Below are positions 36,356-47,700 of a stretch of DNA of 64,000 nucleotides, one piece after another. The notes under the pieces were generated by a model. The model was not told the DNA's origin and searched no databases. It was given only the letters and a program-made list of their open reading frames with translations. Numbering within the stretch: the first letter of the stretch is position 1; each line of letters begins with the position of its first letter. This DNA is from Vicugna pacos (Eukaryota > Chordata > Mammalia > Artiodactyla > Camelidae): positions 24,520,001-24,584,000 of the forward strand of contig NC_133006.1 of NCBI RefSeq assembly GCF_048564905.1, given 5' to 3'. The translations under genes were made by a program, and so were the position numbers.

Positions 36356-37245
36356 TATTGGAACTTTGCTCACAAGAAATGTGACCTAGAACAAAAGAGA
36401 CCAGATGAAGAAGAGAACCTTGGATTTATTGTTCTGACCTAAGGGTCTTTTACCCCAAAGGGTGGAATTGCAACTCCTGCCCTTGTGACTCCTGCAGCCA
36501 GTGTGCAGACTCCTGCTGTGCAGCAAAGCATCAGGGGACCCTGCCTGGTGGGAAGGCCAGCGGGGAAGCTACAGATGTGCTGGGAGCCTGGAGACCTGTT
36601 GACCTTCCAGAGCCCAAATCCAGGTCAGGCCAGGGCACGTGGCTGCCTCTGGACCCCAGGACCCTGATCTGAGGTCAGGTCCCCGGACGGTCTCTGTGGG
36701 TTCCAGGAGCAGGGCCCGTGAGGCCTAGAAGATAACAGGTGCCTGAGAAATGGGTCTCTTTCTAGTGGGACAAAAATTCTCAGGTTCGCCTCCAGCAGGA
36801 TCCTAAATTTTTTACAAAGATGAAGTAGGAGTAAGCCAGGCCCTGAACTGAATTGGCAAAAGTGGAGGGAGAGGGTAATGTACATGTGTGTCTGTCTGTG
36901 TGGGTTCACATGGGTATAGAAACCTGTGCGGCACTTGAGTGTGGAGGATGGTGTATATGTGTGTACATAAGCATGTGTGGGTCTCTGTATGTGTATGTCC
37001 GTGTTTGTGGTGTGTGAGTGTGCGTTGCACTGACTCTTCCTCATCCTTAGGTCCACCCTGGCCTCCCCGTGTTGCCCCTCCTACCACAGGGGACAGAAAG
37101 GTCAGAACAGCTCTCTCTCTGCTTGTAAGAAGAGGCTCAGGTGATGTGTGTTGAGAAAATGGGTCCTTATCATCTTGGAAAAATGTATCAGGAGCTAAAT
37201 CCATGGACTTTCTTTTTTCCCAGGATTCTTCATTAATAAAAGGAT
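36356..37245. other. Spacer with TG-rich stretch; no gene
   Basis: No class I exon 6-8 or 3'UTR follows the pseudogene. 36,880-37,025 is rich in TG and TGTG-type runs (imperfect microsatellite). The open frame 36,812-37,204 on the minus strand is a product of this CA-rich strand. Confidence 0.5.
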
Positions 37246-37249
37246 CAGA

Positions 37250-37395
37250 TACTGTTTTAAGGAATTAACATGAATTAAATCATTTAAACCTCATAAGAGC
37301 CCTCTGAGATAGGGACAGCTATCAACCCCATTTTACAGACAAGGAAACTGAGGCCTCTGAAAGGTTGACTGACTCTCAGTTGGCTGAGCCATGAT
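37250..37395 (+). repeat. MIR SINE fragment
   Basis: CCCCATTTTACAGACAAGGAAACTGAGGC is the MIR core and 3' region, preceded by AACCTCATAAGAGCCCTCTG. An old mammalian-wide tRNA-derived SINE. Confidence 0.85.
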
Positions 37396-40289
37396 TCCAA
37401 GGAAATAGTGTGAACACTGAGCCCAAGTGTGTCCTTGCTCTGTCACGCTGAATCCCTGAACTGTTCACCTGCTTCACTGAGGGTCACCTCCTCTGGGGGC
37501 TCTAATCGTCTCCCTTTTCCTCCAGGCTCTGAGACTGGATGGGAGTCTGCTGTGTTTCTCACACCCGCTACAGCTGAGCCCATGGGGTGTGAGGTGACAG
37601 GAGACTTGGCCCCTCATTGGCTGATGGGGTATGTCTGCTGAAGGTGCTGGGAGGGGAGGGTCACACCGGGCTGTGGGGCATCAGTGGTGTTTGGATCCAG
37701 GCTGTGAGCTGGACGATCCAGATGCTGAAGGAGAGAGCAGCAGGGACCGCGCAGAGTTTACCCATCACTGTGTTATCTCACAGCCCGAAAGCACAGCCCC
37801 ACATGCCCCTGAGAGTTACAGGGGTGGTCACTCCTCTCCTTCCCATCCCTGCTGCCCTGACTTCTCTCCTTCCCACTGACTCCCTGGTACCATCAGCTCC
37901 GAGGTGACACCACAGCCCTGCTCCCAGCACGTCCTCCCTCCCTGCCTGCCACTCCCTGCTGGGCTCCTGGATGGAGGGAGAGGAGAACAACTCGGATAGA
38001 GAGACAGCCTGACGTGTGTGCTGGTAAAGGGAAAGCGGGGGGTGTGTCCTCAAGAAAGGGAAGGGCTGCCTTAGGGAAGAGGCCTGAGCGGCTCCCTGTG
38101 GGCGGTCAGACTGGTGACCTCGGTCTCCTGCTGGCTGTGGGTCGGGCGCTGACCTCAGCTCCTTGCCACGTGGGCCTTCCCAGCGCAGCGGCTGGCTGCA
38201 CCAGAGCTTGCGAGCCGTGCGGACAGTAGTGGTCAGCTAGCAGGATGGGGTCACGCTCTTCTAGGGTCTGATCACAGTTGTGACATCCCCGTTGTCACAA
38301 TCTATTGGTTAAAAGCAAGTCCCAGGTCCCACCCACACTCTTGAGGGGGAGATTCCACAAGGTGTGACTCCCAGGGGGCGGGGATCGTTGGGCACCACCT
38401 CAGAGTCTGTCTGCACAGGGACGTCCCAGGTCAGAGAGAGCAGGACCACCAGGCAGTGCGGCCTCTGCCCTGGACGTGTTCACACACAGGCCGCACATCA
38501 CTGAACACTCATTGTCACTGCAGATCCACGTTGGACAAGATGATCTGCAGGACTGAGCTGTGTTCACAAAGCACCGTCCTGGATACAGGCATCAAACTTT
38601 CCTTTGGAAGGTTTCTCTCCAGTTCTGTGTGAACCTGAGAGAGGGTCCTCTCGGAATATTTCCCTCTGATTTTCAGGTCTCCTACATCTTAGGAAAGATG
38701 TATCACTAAAGTGAACCATATTTTTCTTTCCTTGTCATCCTGCCAGCAGATCCTGGGCTCCCACTCTTCCTTCCAGCTTGCTTTCATAAAGGATCCCACA
38801 AATTCTGTTCAGGTGACTTTTAATTGGTGTTGTAAGCAGACAGGGTACGGGGTCTCCAGAGGAAACGAGGAAGGTACAGCTTTTCGACATAAGAGAGGCA
38901 TTTGAGGACTAAGCCATTTTGTGATCTAAGCCTGGTCACATGCTTGCCCTTGAACAAGTCTCAGTAATAATGATCTTAAGGGAACAGAAGGAGTGACTGA
39001 TCCCAGGCAAGAGAAGTAACAACAACTTAAATAATAAACCAGGTAATAAAGACCCCAGTTCCATGATTAAGTGCTGGATAATATGATGACCCAGATGTGC
39101 AGTTTTAAATTTCGATCTTAAGGGAAAGAATTTTTCAATGCCTTTGCTTTCTCTGGTTGTTCATTTAACATGGTCTTAGCTACCTTGGGTCATGCCAACA
39201 AGGGCAGGGGGCCAGGGACAGTAGAGAAGGCAGGTCAAGGGACCTGGATGCCTGGACAGCCTCGTGGTGCAGACACACCCGAGCTGCCCTGGAACTGCCT
39301 GCCTCCCTGTCATGGAGACACAGACAAGCTTCCATCCTGTTAGACCACTGCTATTTGCGTTTCTGCTGCACACGCTGAGTTAATCCTTACGGAGAGAACA
39401 GGACTTCCCACGGGTGTGTGGCCAAGATGGTCTGTTCTGGAGATGAGCAGACATTTATTCACAGTGTCATCCCTGTGGGCTCCTGGGACGTTACTGTAGT
39501 TGGAGAAGAGGGAGCTGGGCCCCAGGGGGCAGCACAGGGAGACTGCAGACTATTATCCTCCTCATATTTCTACATGGGGTGTGACCTAGGGGAGTGTGTG
39601 GGTCACCATTTGTTAGATTTGGGAACCTTCCCTTCTTCACTTCCTTCCTGTCCTTTTTACAGACATTTCCCCCTACGTTCCAGCCGGGATGAGAATCACT
39701 GCTGGTGTCTCTTCCTCCTTCTCATCCTGTCTGATGGCACGGGGTGTTGGGGCTGAGATCTAGAGGAGAAGCTCCTCAGGAAAGGAATGCAGGGTCACTG
39801 CCATTGGGCTCCATGGGAAATCTCTGCTGCCCCAGCCTGGCCTGGAGAGCCAGCCTGAGACAACTGACCCCAGGTCCCTTGTGTCTCCTCTCCCAGTGAT
39901 TCCAAAATACACAGCCCAGCACCTGCCCTGTTCTGTTTGTTACATGCAAGTCATTAGGTCCAGGTTAAATTTCAAAAGTATGTATTACACATGGGCGTGA
40001 TACCAGAGAGGGAACACTGGGGACCAACGTAAAGTCTGCCAACCGCAGGGTGACTCTGGGAACCATCTGACATCATGGCCTCTCACAGGGCTGAAGCTAG
40101 GAGTGAGGAGACTGGAATAAATAAAGAGATCAAGTTCACAGGATTTGGTGCTCACTCCACAGCAATCCGGATCAAAACTATGTTCTCAAAAAAAACTCTC
40201 CCAGTCTTCCAGGTAATTTGGAATTAAAAGAGACAACTGTGTAGATAGAAGCATAAAGGTAGGGAATGAAAAGAAAGGCAGCCGTGCTG
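37396..40289. other. Intergenic; no gene recognised
   Basis: Several short open frames (for example 37,617-37,907 and 39,418-39,756) have no domain, no leader and no homologue that I recognise. 38,880-39,170 has an LTR-like texture but I can define neither its ends nor its family. Confidence 0.45.
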
Positions 40290-41480
40290 AGTTAGCGCTG
40301 TCTCACTGCCATTGGCCATGACCCTTCCAGTTTGTGCAAGAACTTCAGGGGTGAATCAAGTGGTTGTGTGAGGGGGACCCCCCCATCCTTTAAGTCTCTG
40401 AGGAGGACATTTACCTCTGTCATTACCCCCAAGATACAACATTGTCTTTAATGTTCCATCTTGGCTGAGCTTGGGGGGTTTTTCAGGGGCTTCTACTTGG
40501 CTTTTCTCACTAAAAGCTTTTATCCCGAAGGTCATAGAACCAACATGAGGATTCTGGCCAACTCTGCATACATCACCTCTAAAGACATATTTGGAAACTG
40601 GGAAGATTCCCATCAAGTGGATGTGTGGAGACAGAGAACCCACTGAGATACGGGTGGATCGAAAAGGACTTGAATTATGTCCTCCTGTTCCCCAAAAGCT
40701 TCTCCTCTAATGGGGTTTCATGCTGGAACTTTTGTTTCCAGATATCATTGTCAAAATGGACTTTATCCAACAGACATAAAGGGACTTAGGTCTTCCCTTT
40801 TGTCAATGAATGAAAATCTTAAAAATAGCCACTTGTCCCTACACAGAAAGACGTGGAGAATTCCTACCGCACACAGTTGCCATGTATCGCGGGGTATTTC
40901 CTCAGGGGACCTCGGCTCCCTTCAGCCAGTGAGTCCTGGGTCTGAGAATTGGCTCAGGTCTGGAAACTGGATAAGGGATGGTAACTTTCTATTAGGCAGC
41001 TCATCTCAGCCTAAAATTTAGTTATTCTTATCTATTGATTATCATGCTCGGCAACTCTTGTTGTCTGTCCACCCACCTTGCCCCAGAAACACCACAATCT
41101 ACGAAGCATTTCCATAAAGTCCTTGCAGTCAGACTTTCCTGCTTCCATTGTGACATCGCTGGTTTTAGGGATTTAGTCCTTGTTTCTGTCTTGCTGTCCC
41201 CTGTCCTCTGACTTTCTGGGACCCTATTACCCCTGTTGCTGCTGTAATATTATCTCCTAGAGTCAGTCCCTGCCTGCAAAGGACAGACACTCTGAGGTCC
41301 CTACTCTGCTCACTTGCTCAGTCCTTATTGCCTGAGAAAGTTTCCTTTGTAAGACAGACACCTGGGTTTCTTCCAGTTTTATTTTATGCTAGAATGTCCA
41401 CTTCCTTGAGCTTTTTCATGTCTTTCTTTTCAATCACCACGGTGGTTCTGGCATCTCTGCTTCATCTGATATGGGGCCAG
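40290..41480 (+). mobile_element. ERVL-related internal fossil (ERV3-16/HERV-16-like), second copy
   Basis: Paralogous to 10,440-11,855. It shares TATTTGGAAACTGGGAA, GAACCCACTGAGATACGGGT and TGTCCCCTGTCCTCTGACTT-type blocks in order. Non-coding and broken throughout. It lies directly downstream of the intact class I gene, as in the human class I duplicons that carry HERV-16. Confidence 0.55.
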
Positions 41481-41484
41481 AACC

Positions 41485-41650
41485 TTTCGTTAGAACAGCT
41501 TTATTGAGATATAAATGAGACAGCTCACTCAACCATTGGAAAGAATCGATTACAGCATATTCACAGAGAGGTGTCAGGGCAGCCACAATAAATTTTCGAA
41601 CATTTTCATTACCCCAAACCATTTTTCCATCTCTCGCAAGTGGTGATCTC
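41485..41650 (-). mobile_element. Old L1M 3' end, second copy
   Basis: GAACAGCTTTATTGAGATAT and ATTCACAGAGAGGTGTCAGG match 11,855-12,000. It is joined to the ERVL-like fossil at the same point as in the first copy, which shows the pair was duplicated together. Confidence 0.75.
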
Positions 41651-42494
41651 CCGCCCACCCCACAGCCACCTGTCTCCACAGCACACACAATATTTGTTAT
41701 CTTCAGAAAAAGATATCCTATGCTTATGGGTCTCCTATTACATCCTGCTGTGAATCTGCATTACATCTGTGGTATAAACCATGAGTTTGGCCTGGAGCCA
41801 GCACTAGGATTACTAGTGCTAAAGGCAGAGAGAGGGAGTGGCTGCAGAGAAGACAGAAATCCAGTAAGAATTAAATGAAGATGGGAAACTTTTGGGTCCC
41901 TCTTCTTTGCTAATTCTAGAATCTAGTTCCTTAAAAAAGATGGGAGAAAGATGCAAAGAAGAATCAGGCCAGAGCTGGATAACACTGAGAGTTTCTCTCT
42001 TGATACCCCTGAGAGCCTGTGGGCAGGGACCCCTTGGAATTGTGGGGACATGACAGGCAAAAATGACTCCTCCTGCTGTCACAGATGGGGGACACCCAGA
42101 GCAGAATGAAGCCAGAATTCTACACACGAAAAAGAACATCATAATTTAAAAAATCCTAAAAGGGCAAAATATGAACGCACACACAAATAGACAGGGGCTG
42201 AGGGCTGGACTTTTTCCTGAGCCCAGGGCGACATGGTCACAGGTAGGCCTCGCTGTCAATGTCCTCCAGACAGGACAAGGCCCAGGTGACTTCTGAGTCT
42301 CTGTGATCACAGGTCCTGGTGGGACCAGGTTCTACTGAAATTACAAGGACACAGGACCAGAAGATGACCTATCCCAGTAGTGACCCCTTCACAGCCCACA
42401 AGGAACTGAGCACTGACTGCGCACAGTCCTTGCCACACTCCCTCCTCACAGCCTTCTGTCCCCCCTGCAACAGGCGCAGTACAACAAGCATGCA
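41651..42494. other. Spacer downstream of the intact class I gene; nothing recognised
   Basis: No open frame with a domain; no clear repeat. Confidence 0.4.
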
Positions 42495-42914
42495 GATTCT
42501 GGAAGGTTCTGAGTGCTTCTTTATTTCCACTCACAAATTTTAGGAATCTTCACCTTTATTATTTCATTAATGGCTTATGGCACCAATTACAAAAAAAAAA
42601 AACCAAATTCATATCCAGATTTATTTTCATTAGGAAAGTAAGAAATTATTATAAAATGCAGCACAAAGTTAAGACAGAGATGGAGATGGCCCAGCCCCAC
42701 CTCTGCTGGAAGAAAAGTCAACCAGGGAAGAGAACACAGGTCAGGGTGGGGAGGGGTGTGGGGGGCAGGGGTGGGCCAGTCTCCCCACCTCCTCACATTA
42801 TGCTAATAGGAGCACAGATGTGCAGTTGCAGAAACAGGAGTCAGGGGATCTGAAGTCATAAAGTGGGTCGTGAACACATCTTGCACCACTCAGTGCACTC
42901 ACAAGGCAGCTGTC
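42495..42914 (-). promoter_or_regulatory. 3'UTR and polyadenylation signal of the class I gene
   Basis: The AATAAA signal (read on the minus strand at 42,520-42,525) is followed about 15 bases on by CAGAACCTTCCAGAATCTG, the conserved end of class I messages. The UTR also keeps CATTATGCTAATAGG in plus orientation at about 42,796. A second AATAAA (42,556-42,561) precedes it. Confidence 0.85.
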
Positions 42915-45900
42915 TCACACTGTGAAAGAAAAGAATCAGGAACCAATTCAGGTCAGCCATGGAAGTGCTGACATTCTCAACAGCCCCCCACATGCTCAAA
43001 ATGTCCCACTCAGAGAATCCCCACACCCACAGTATCCCCTCTGCCCCAAACCCTCTCCCAATCCAGGCCCCCCAGGGTGTCACCTCTGGGATCCGTGAGA
43101 GACACATCAGAGCCCTGGGCACTGTCACTGTCTGGGGGAGAACAAAACCAGGACGTGGTCAGAGCCCACAGGAGAGAAACCAGAGAAGGAATTCTGAGGC
43201 TGGTGAGCTCCCCACATGGCGTCCCAGGTCCACCATCACAAGGGTCTCAGGAACCACACTCACTCCGTACTTACTTGCAGCCTGAGCATAGCTCCCTCCT
43301 TTTTCACCTGTCAGAAGAAAACATCTTGTGAGAGGCCAGGGAGAAGCCTGACTCATGAGAGGAACCCCTTGTTCTGGACCACAGAGAACTTTCTAAAACT
43401 GTGACCAAAAATCAAGGACAGGATCAGAACATGAAGGAAGGACATGTGGGGGGACTGGGCCAACTACCTTCTTCAGGTCTGTCCTCAATGGGGGTCTATC
43501 CATCTGACTTTTGACTGCTGGGAATCTGATCCCCAACTGCAATTCCAAGCTGAAAAATTTGTCTTTCATTTTCATAAGTGCTTTACAAAGTGTTAGCCCT
43601 CAGCTCCAGACGGGCAAGCACGTGTGTGAACAGTACCTCCCAGTAACGAGGCAGGCAAACTTATACTGGGCTTGACACCCCTCAAGTTAGACAAGAAAAG
43701 TCCAATTCCCCCTCCCTTCCCTACCTGAGCGCCTCTTCCTCCAGATCACAAATCCCCCCACCACAGCTCCAATGACCACAAAGAGAACCAGGCCAACAAT
43801 GATGCCCATGATGGGGACGGTGGGCTGAGGAGGTGGCTCTGCAAAGAGAAGGGAACAGGCCCTGACCTCAGGCTTGAGTCCCGACCTTGCTGAAGGTCAC
43901 CAGAAGGGCTTCTGCTTTATCAGAGAAGAAGCTCCACCCCCGTCTCCCTCCTCACCCCATCTCAGGGTGAGGGGCTCCTGAAGCCCCTCGTGCTGCACGT
44001 GGCACGTGTATCTCTGCTCCTCTCCAGGAGGCACCACCAGGGCCGCCCACTTCTGGAACGTCCCGTCCCCTGCAGGCCTGGTCTCCACGAGCTCCGTGTC
44101 CTGGGCCTGGTCCTCCCCATCACGCTGCCAGGTCAGTGAGATCTCCGCAGGGTAGAAGCCCAGGGCCCAGCACCTCAGGGTGGCCTTATGGTCAGAGGTG
44201 GGGTGATGCGTCACATGTGTCCTTGGAGGGTCTGAGGAAGAAGAATCAGAAACTTGTCACTCTGGGTTACCTCCATGAGCCACTGATGCAGCATCAGGTG
44301 ACCATCCTGAGACTGGACAGGATGATGGGTTTGAAAAGAAGCACAAACCCAGGACACAAGCCTGCACCTGGATGTCTGGGAATATCTCCTAGTCCTCGGA
44401 ATGTTTAATATTTCAGAATGAAAGACAATATGGGAGGCTCCAGGAATGTAAGGTGGGGAATACAGGGTCATGTTCATGACTTTGGTGGAGGATCAATGCC
44501 TCAGAAATGCTGGAATCTGGATTCAAACACGGTCTCGGGCTGAGAACAGGCCTGAGAAAGAAGGTCCTGGTTCACAAGATGGCGGCCGGGGTCAAAGGGC
44601 ACCGCGGGTCAGTTATTTCGGGGACGGTCTCCCCCTCTTTATCCTGAAGAGCCTGGATTTCCTCACTGTCCTTTAGAGAAGTCGGGCCCCTGGCAAGTCA
44701 CTCTCCTGTACAGAATACGGGGACCTGGGCGGACCCCTCCCTCTGCAGCAGGAAGCCCGGCGGTTTCCCGCAGGATCCCTCCTCCCCTCCTCGTGGGATC
44801 CGAGCGGCAGCCCGAGGGGAGGCCTGGAGGCCCCGCGGCCCCTCGTACCTGCGCGCTGCAGCGTCTCCTTCCCGTTCTCCAGGTATCTGCCGAGCCACTC
44901 CACACACCTGCCCTCCAGGTAGTTCCTCTGGCGCTCCGCCTCACCGGCCGCCTCCCACTTGCGCTGGGTGATCTGAGCCGCCGCGTCCGCCGCGGTCCAG
45001 GAGCGCAGGTTCTCGTTCAGGGCGATGTAATCCTTGCCGTCGTAGGCGAACTGCGTGTACCCGCGGAGGAGGCGCCCGTCCGGCCCCACGTCGCAGCCGT
45101 ACATCAGCTGGAAGGTGTGAGACCCTGACCCCGCCCCGCCCCCCACAGTGATTAAACCTCAACTGAAAATGAAACCGGGTCAAGGTCCCGCCGGCTCTTC
45201 CCGGGTCGAGGGCCGGGCGGGCCCCGCAATGTCGGGGTGACCCTCGGACCCGGAGACTCGGGGGCCCCCGGCCCGTCCCTGGGGAGGGGGTCGTGAGCTG
45301 GACCCGGGCCCGCGCCGCTCACCGGCCTCGCTCTGGTTGTAGTAGCCGCGCAGGTTGTTCAGGCTCCCTCGGAACGTCTGTGCGGTGTCCTTGCAGATCC
45401 GCGTGTTCCGTTCCCAGTACTCCGGCCCCTCCTGCTCCACCCACCGCGCCCGCGGCTCTTCCCTCGGATTCGGGGCGTCGCTGTCGAACCGCACGAACTG
45501 CGTGTCGTCCACGTAACCGACGGAGATGAAGCGGGGCTCCCCGCGGCCGGGCCGGGACACCCCGGTGTAGAAATACCTCATGGAGTGGGAGCCTGGGGGC
45601 GCGGAGGGGTGAGACCCGGCCCGACCCTCCTACCCCCTTGGGTCCCGGGTCCGAGGTGACGGGCGGGGAGGAGGGGGCGCGTGAGACGGAAAAGGGGCGG
45701 CGGGTGGAGAAGGGTCGGGATCAGATGGGAGAGAAGAGGGGGCGGGAAGCAAGGGAGCGAGGACCCGGGATCCGGGTGGGGTGATGGGTCTGGGCGGGGG
45801 CCGGCGAGGTCGCACCATCCTCGGGGTCCTGCCCTCCTGTCCAGAGGCCCCTCGCTCCTCCCCCGCAGAGGCCGTTCCCTCCCGACCCCGCACTCACCCG

Positions 45901-45961
45901 CCCGGGTCTCGATGAGGGCCAGAGCCCCCGAGAGCAGCAGGAGGAGGGCTCGCGTCCCCAT
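42915..45961 (-). CDS. Intact MHC class I heavy chain gene, 8 exons, 361 aa
   Basis: The product presents peptides at the cell surface with beta-2-microglobulin. Exons (minus strand): 1, 45,898-45,961, leader; 2, 45,323-45,592, alpha-1; 3, 44,849-45,124, alpha-2; 4, 43,956-44,231, alpha-3; 5, 43,725-43,838, stalk and membrane segment ([20 protein letters not shown], then RKRR); 6, 43,275-43,307; 7, 43,084-43,131; 8, from 42,919 with TGA at 42,915-42,917. All introns are GT-AG and every coding exon keeps the frame. Conserved peptide-end residues are all present: Y7, Y59, Y84, Y99, T143, K146, W147, Y159, W167, Y171. So are the C101-C164 and alpha-3 disulfides, the N86 glycosylation site and the EDQAQD CD8-contact loop. 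The tail keeps a Tyr (SYAQAA) and ends SLTDPRV. The ATG chosen gives a 21-residue artiodactyl-type leader. It looks like a classical gene, but whether it is classical or non-classical depends on expression and polymorphism. Confidence 0.97.
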
Positions 45962-46016
45962 GACTCGCCTTCCCCGACTCTGAAGACAAGCTGAGTGGAG
46001 GCAGGTCCGTGCGGAC
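45962..46016 (-). promoter_or_regulatory. 5'UTR / start region of the class I gene
   Basis: Short leader between the TATA-like element and the ATG. Transcription probably starts near 45,985, by the usual spacing from the TATA-like box; this is inferred. Confidence 0.5.
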
Positions 46017-46172
46017 TTTATAACCGGGAACCGGGGTGACGCTGATTGGCTTCTCCAGAAACAGAACTCGCAATGGGACTGAGAAGTGGGGCCGCGTCAC
46101 GAGTGTCCAGGCAGGAGCGCCCGACACAGGTTGTGAGAGAGAAAGTGAAACCTGGAGAGATGGGGAACCCCC
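46017..46172 (-). promoter_or_regulatory. Complete MHC class I promoter
   Basis: On the minus strand, from far to near: enhancer A GGGGGTTCCCC (46,162-46,172, NF-kB type); interferon response element GTTTCACTTTCTC (about 46,138-46,151, IRF site); X2/site-alpha TGACGC (46,094-46,099, CREB/ATF); Y-box CCAATCA (46,043-46,049, NF-Y); TATA-like TTATAAAG (about 46,015-46,022). Order and spacing match the known class I S-X-Y module bound by the NLRC5 enhanceosome. I do not mark the S box separately. Expect constitutive expression with interferon and TNF induction. Confidence 0.92.
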
Positions 46173-47534
46173 AGCACGGAGCGTCCCCGCCCCAGACCCC
46201 ACCCTAGGCACACCCCGAGAACCTTGCCCTTCTGGGGACCTGGGACTTTGCCCTGATCCCTCCCCTCCTGCACCGAGGGCTCTTTGACACACTGTCTCCC
46301 CGGGTCCTGGCCCAGGGCTGTGTCAGTTTGTGATTTTGAAAACATTTTGGTCAGAATGCTCACACAGTCTTACAAATGAGTGAGAAGCCAAGGATTATTC
46401 TGTGTATGTGGGTACATCTACCGATATTTTTCATAGTAGGAATAACAGTTTAAATTTTTGTATTAACTTTTGAGAATAATATTAATAATCCATGCATTTA
46501 ATATAAAGATAGTTTCCCAAAATAAACATGGTAGTGAGAAGGCATAGCTTTTTACATTTTTACATTTTTTCAAGTCTCTTTCTAATTTGTCTCAATAGAA
46601 GACCATTGGATTTTCATGCTTGCTGTTCCATTTAATCAACATAAGTGAAGTCTCACACTTATGTAGGAGTAGTATTTTAAATAACCTTTTCAGATCATTA
46701 TGGATGGTCCTCTTTAATGCTAAACTAAAACTACACACATGGTAGTTTGTCAAAGTTATTTGCAAAGTGGACCTGAGACAGATCACTGAATATTTCCTAT
46801 TACATTAGAATCCAAAGCCTGTTTTGCACACTGAATGTCTCTGTACTAATGTAAGATTTTAAAAAAGTAATACATTGTTTCAGTAAGTTATACAGATCTT
46901 CCAATGTCATTCATTCTTTCAAGTAAAAACAGTATTCCATAAAAAAGAGGGTAGTTCAGTTCACACAAATTATTTCACATGGGACACAGTACTTTGAAAT
47001 GTAGCAGAAGTGCTTTATGTGTACGTCCCATGTCATCATAGAAGATATTAAGGATGAAGACTTAGGAACGATAATTTTAATGCTTCATCCAGGACGTTTT
47101 AAAGCAAACCTTATTTTTGCCCTGCAAAAAGTTGTGAAAATAATTACTACTACAGTTTGCTTCCGTAGTCTCCATTACTTTGAAGCTGTACTGTACCTCA
47201 AAGCAGATGTCAACATAGTGAGGAAGCAAATAGTATCTTAGTAATGCTCTGAAAATAATTTTGACTGGGCATCTGACTGACTCTCACCCATAGGGAAGGC
47301 AGACTAGAGCGAGGATACAGCTGTATCTGGACAGAAGTAGTGGTCGCTGTGTTAGCACAGGGAGAGGTTTGGTGCATTGTGAGGGTTGCAGTGCCAGCTT
47401 GTTTGGTCTGTCCTTAGACAGAATATGTCATGGTCTTGTCTTGTCTTGTCTTCCTGTATCATGGTCTCAGGTGTCCCTGTCTGACGTTGATGTTCTGTGA
47501 GATGACTTATGTCAACAGCAGAATAACCTGGCCG

Positions 47535-47700
47535 AGTAGGGAGCATCAGCCCCGCTTCCGACAACACTGAGGCCCGTGTAAGTGTCAGACCAGTTCCTGT
47601 GGGCAGAGGCTGCTTTGTGCATCTTGAATTCAATATTTTAAAATAACTACATCCAAAAAAGAAAAAGAATATTAAAGAATGATTTGGAAAAGAAGAAATG
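47535..47700 (+). repeat. Counterpart of the inverted segment in copy 2
   Basis: AACACTGAGGCCCGTGTAAG here runs in the opposite direction to the same sequence at 24,568-24,735. The sequence on both sides is colinear with copy 2. Confidence 0.8.

Noticed and set aside
36812-37204. 130-residue His/Thr-rich frame
   Set aside because: Produced by the CA-rich strand of a TG-rich stretch.
44793-45128. Plus-strand frames of 111 and 78 residues over the class I exons
   Set aside because: Shadows of exons 2 and 3 on the opposite strand in GC-rich DNA.
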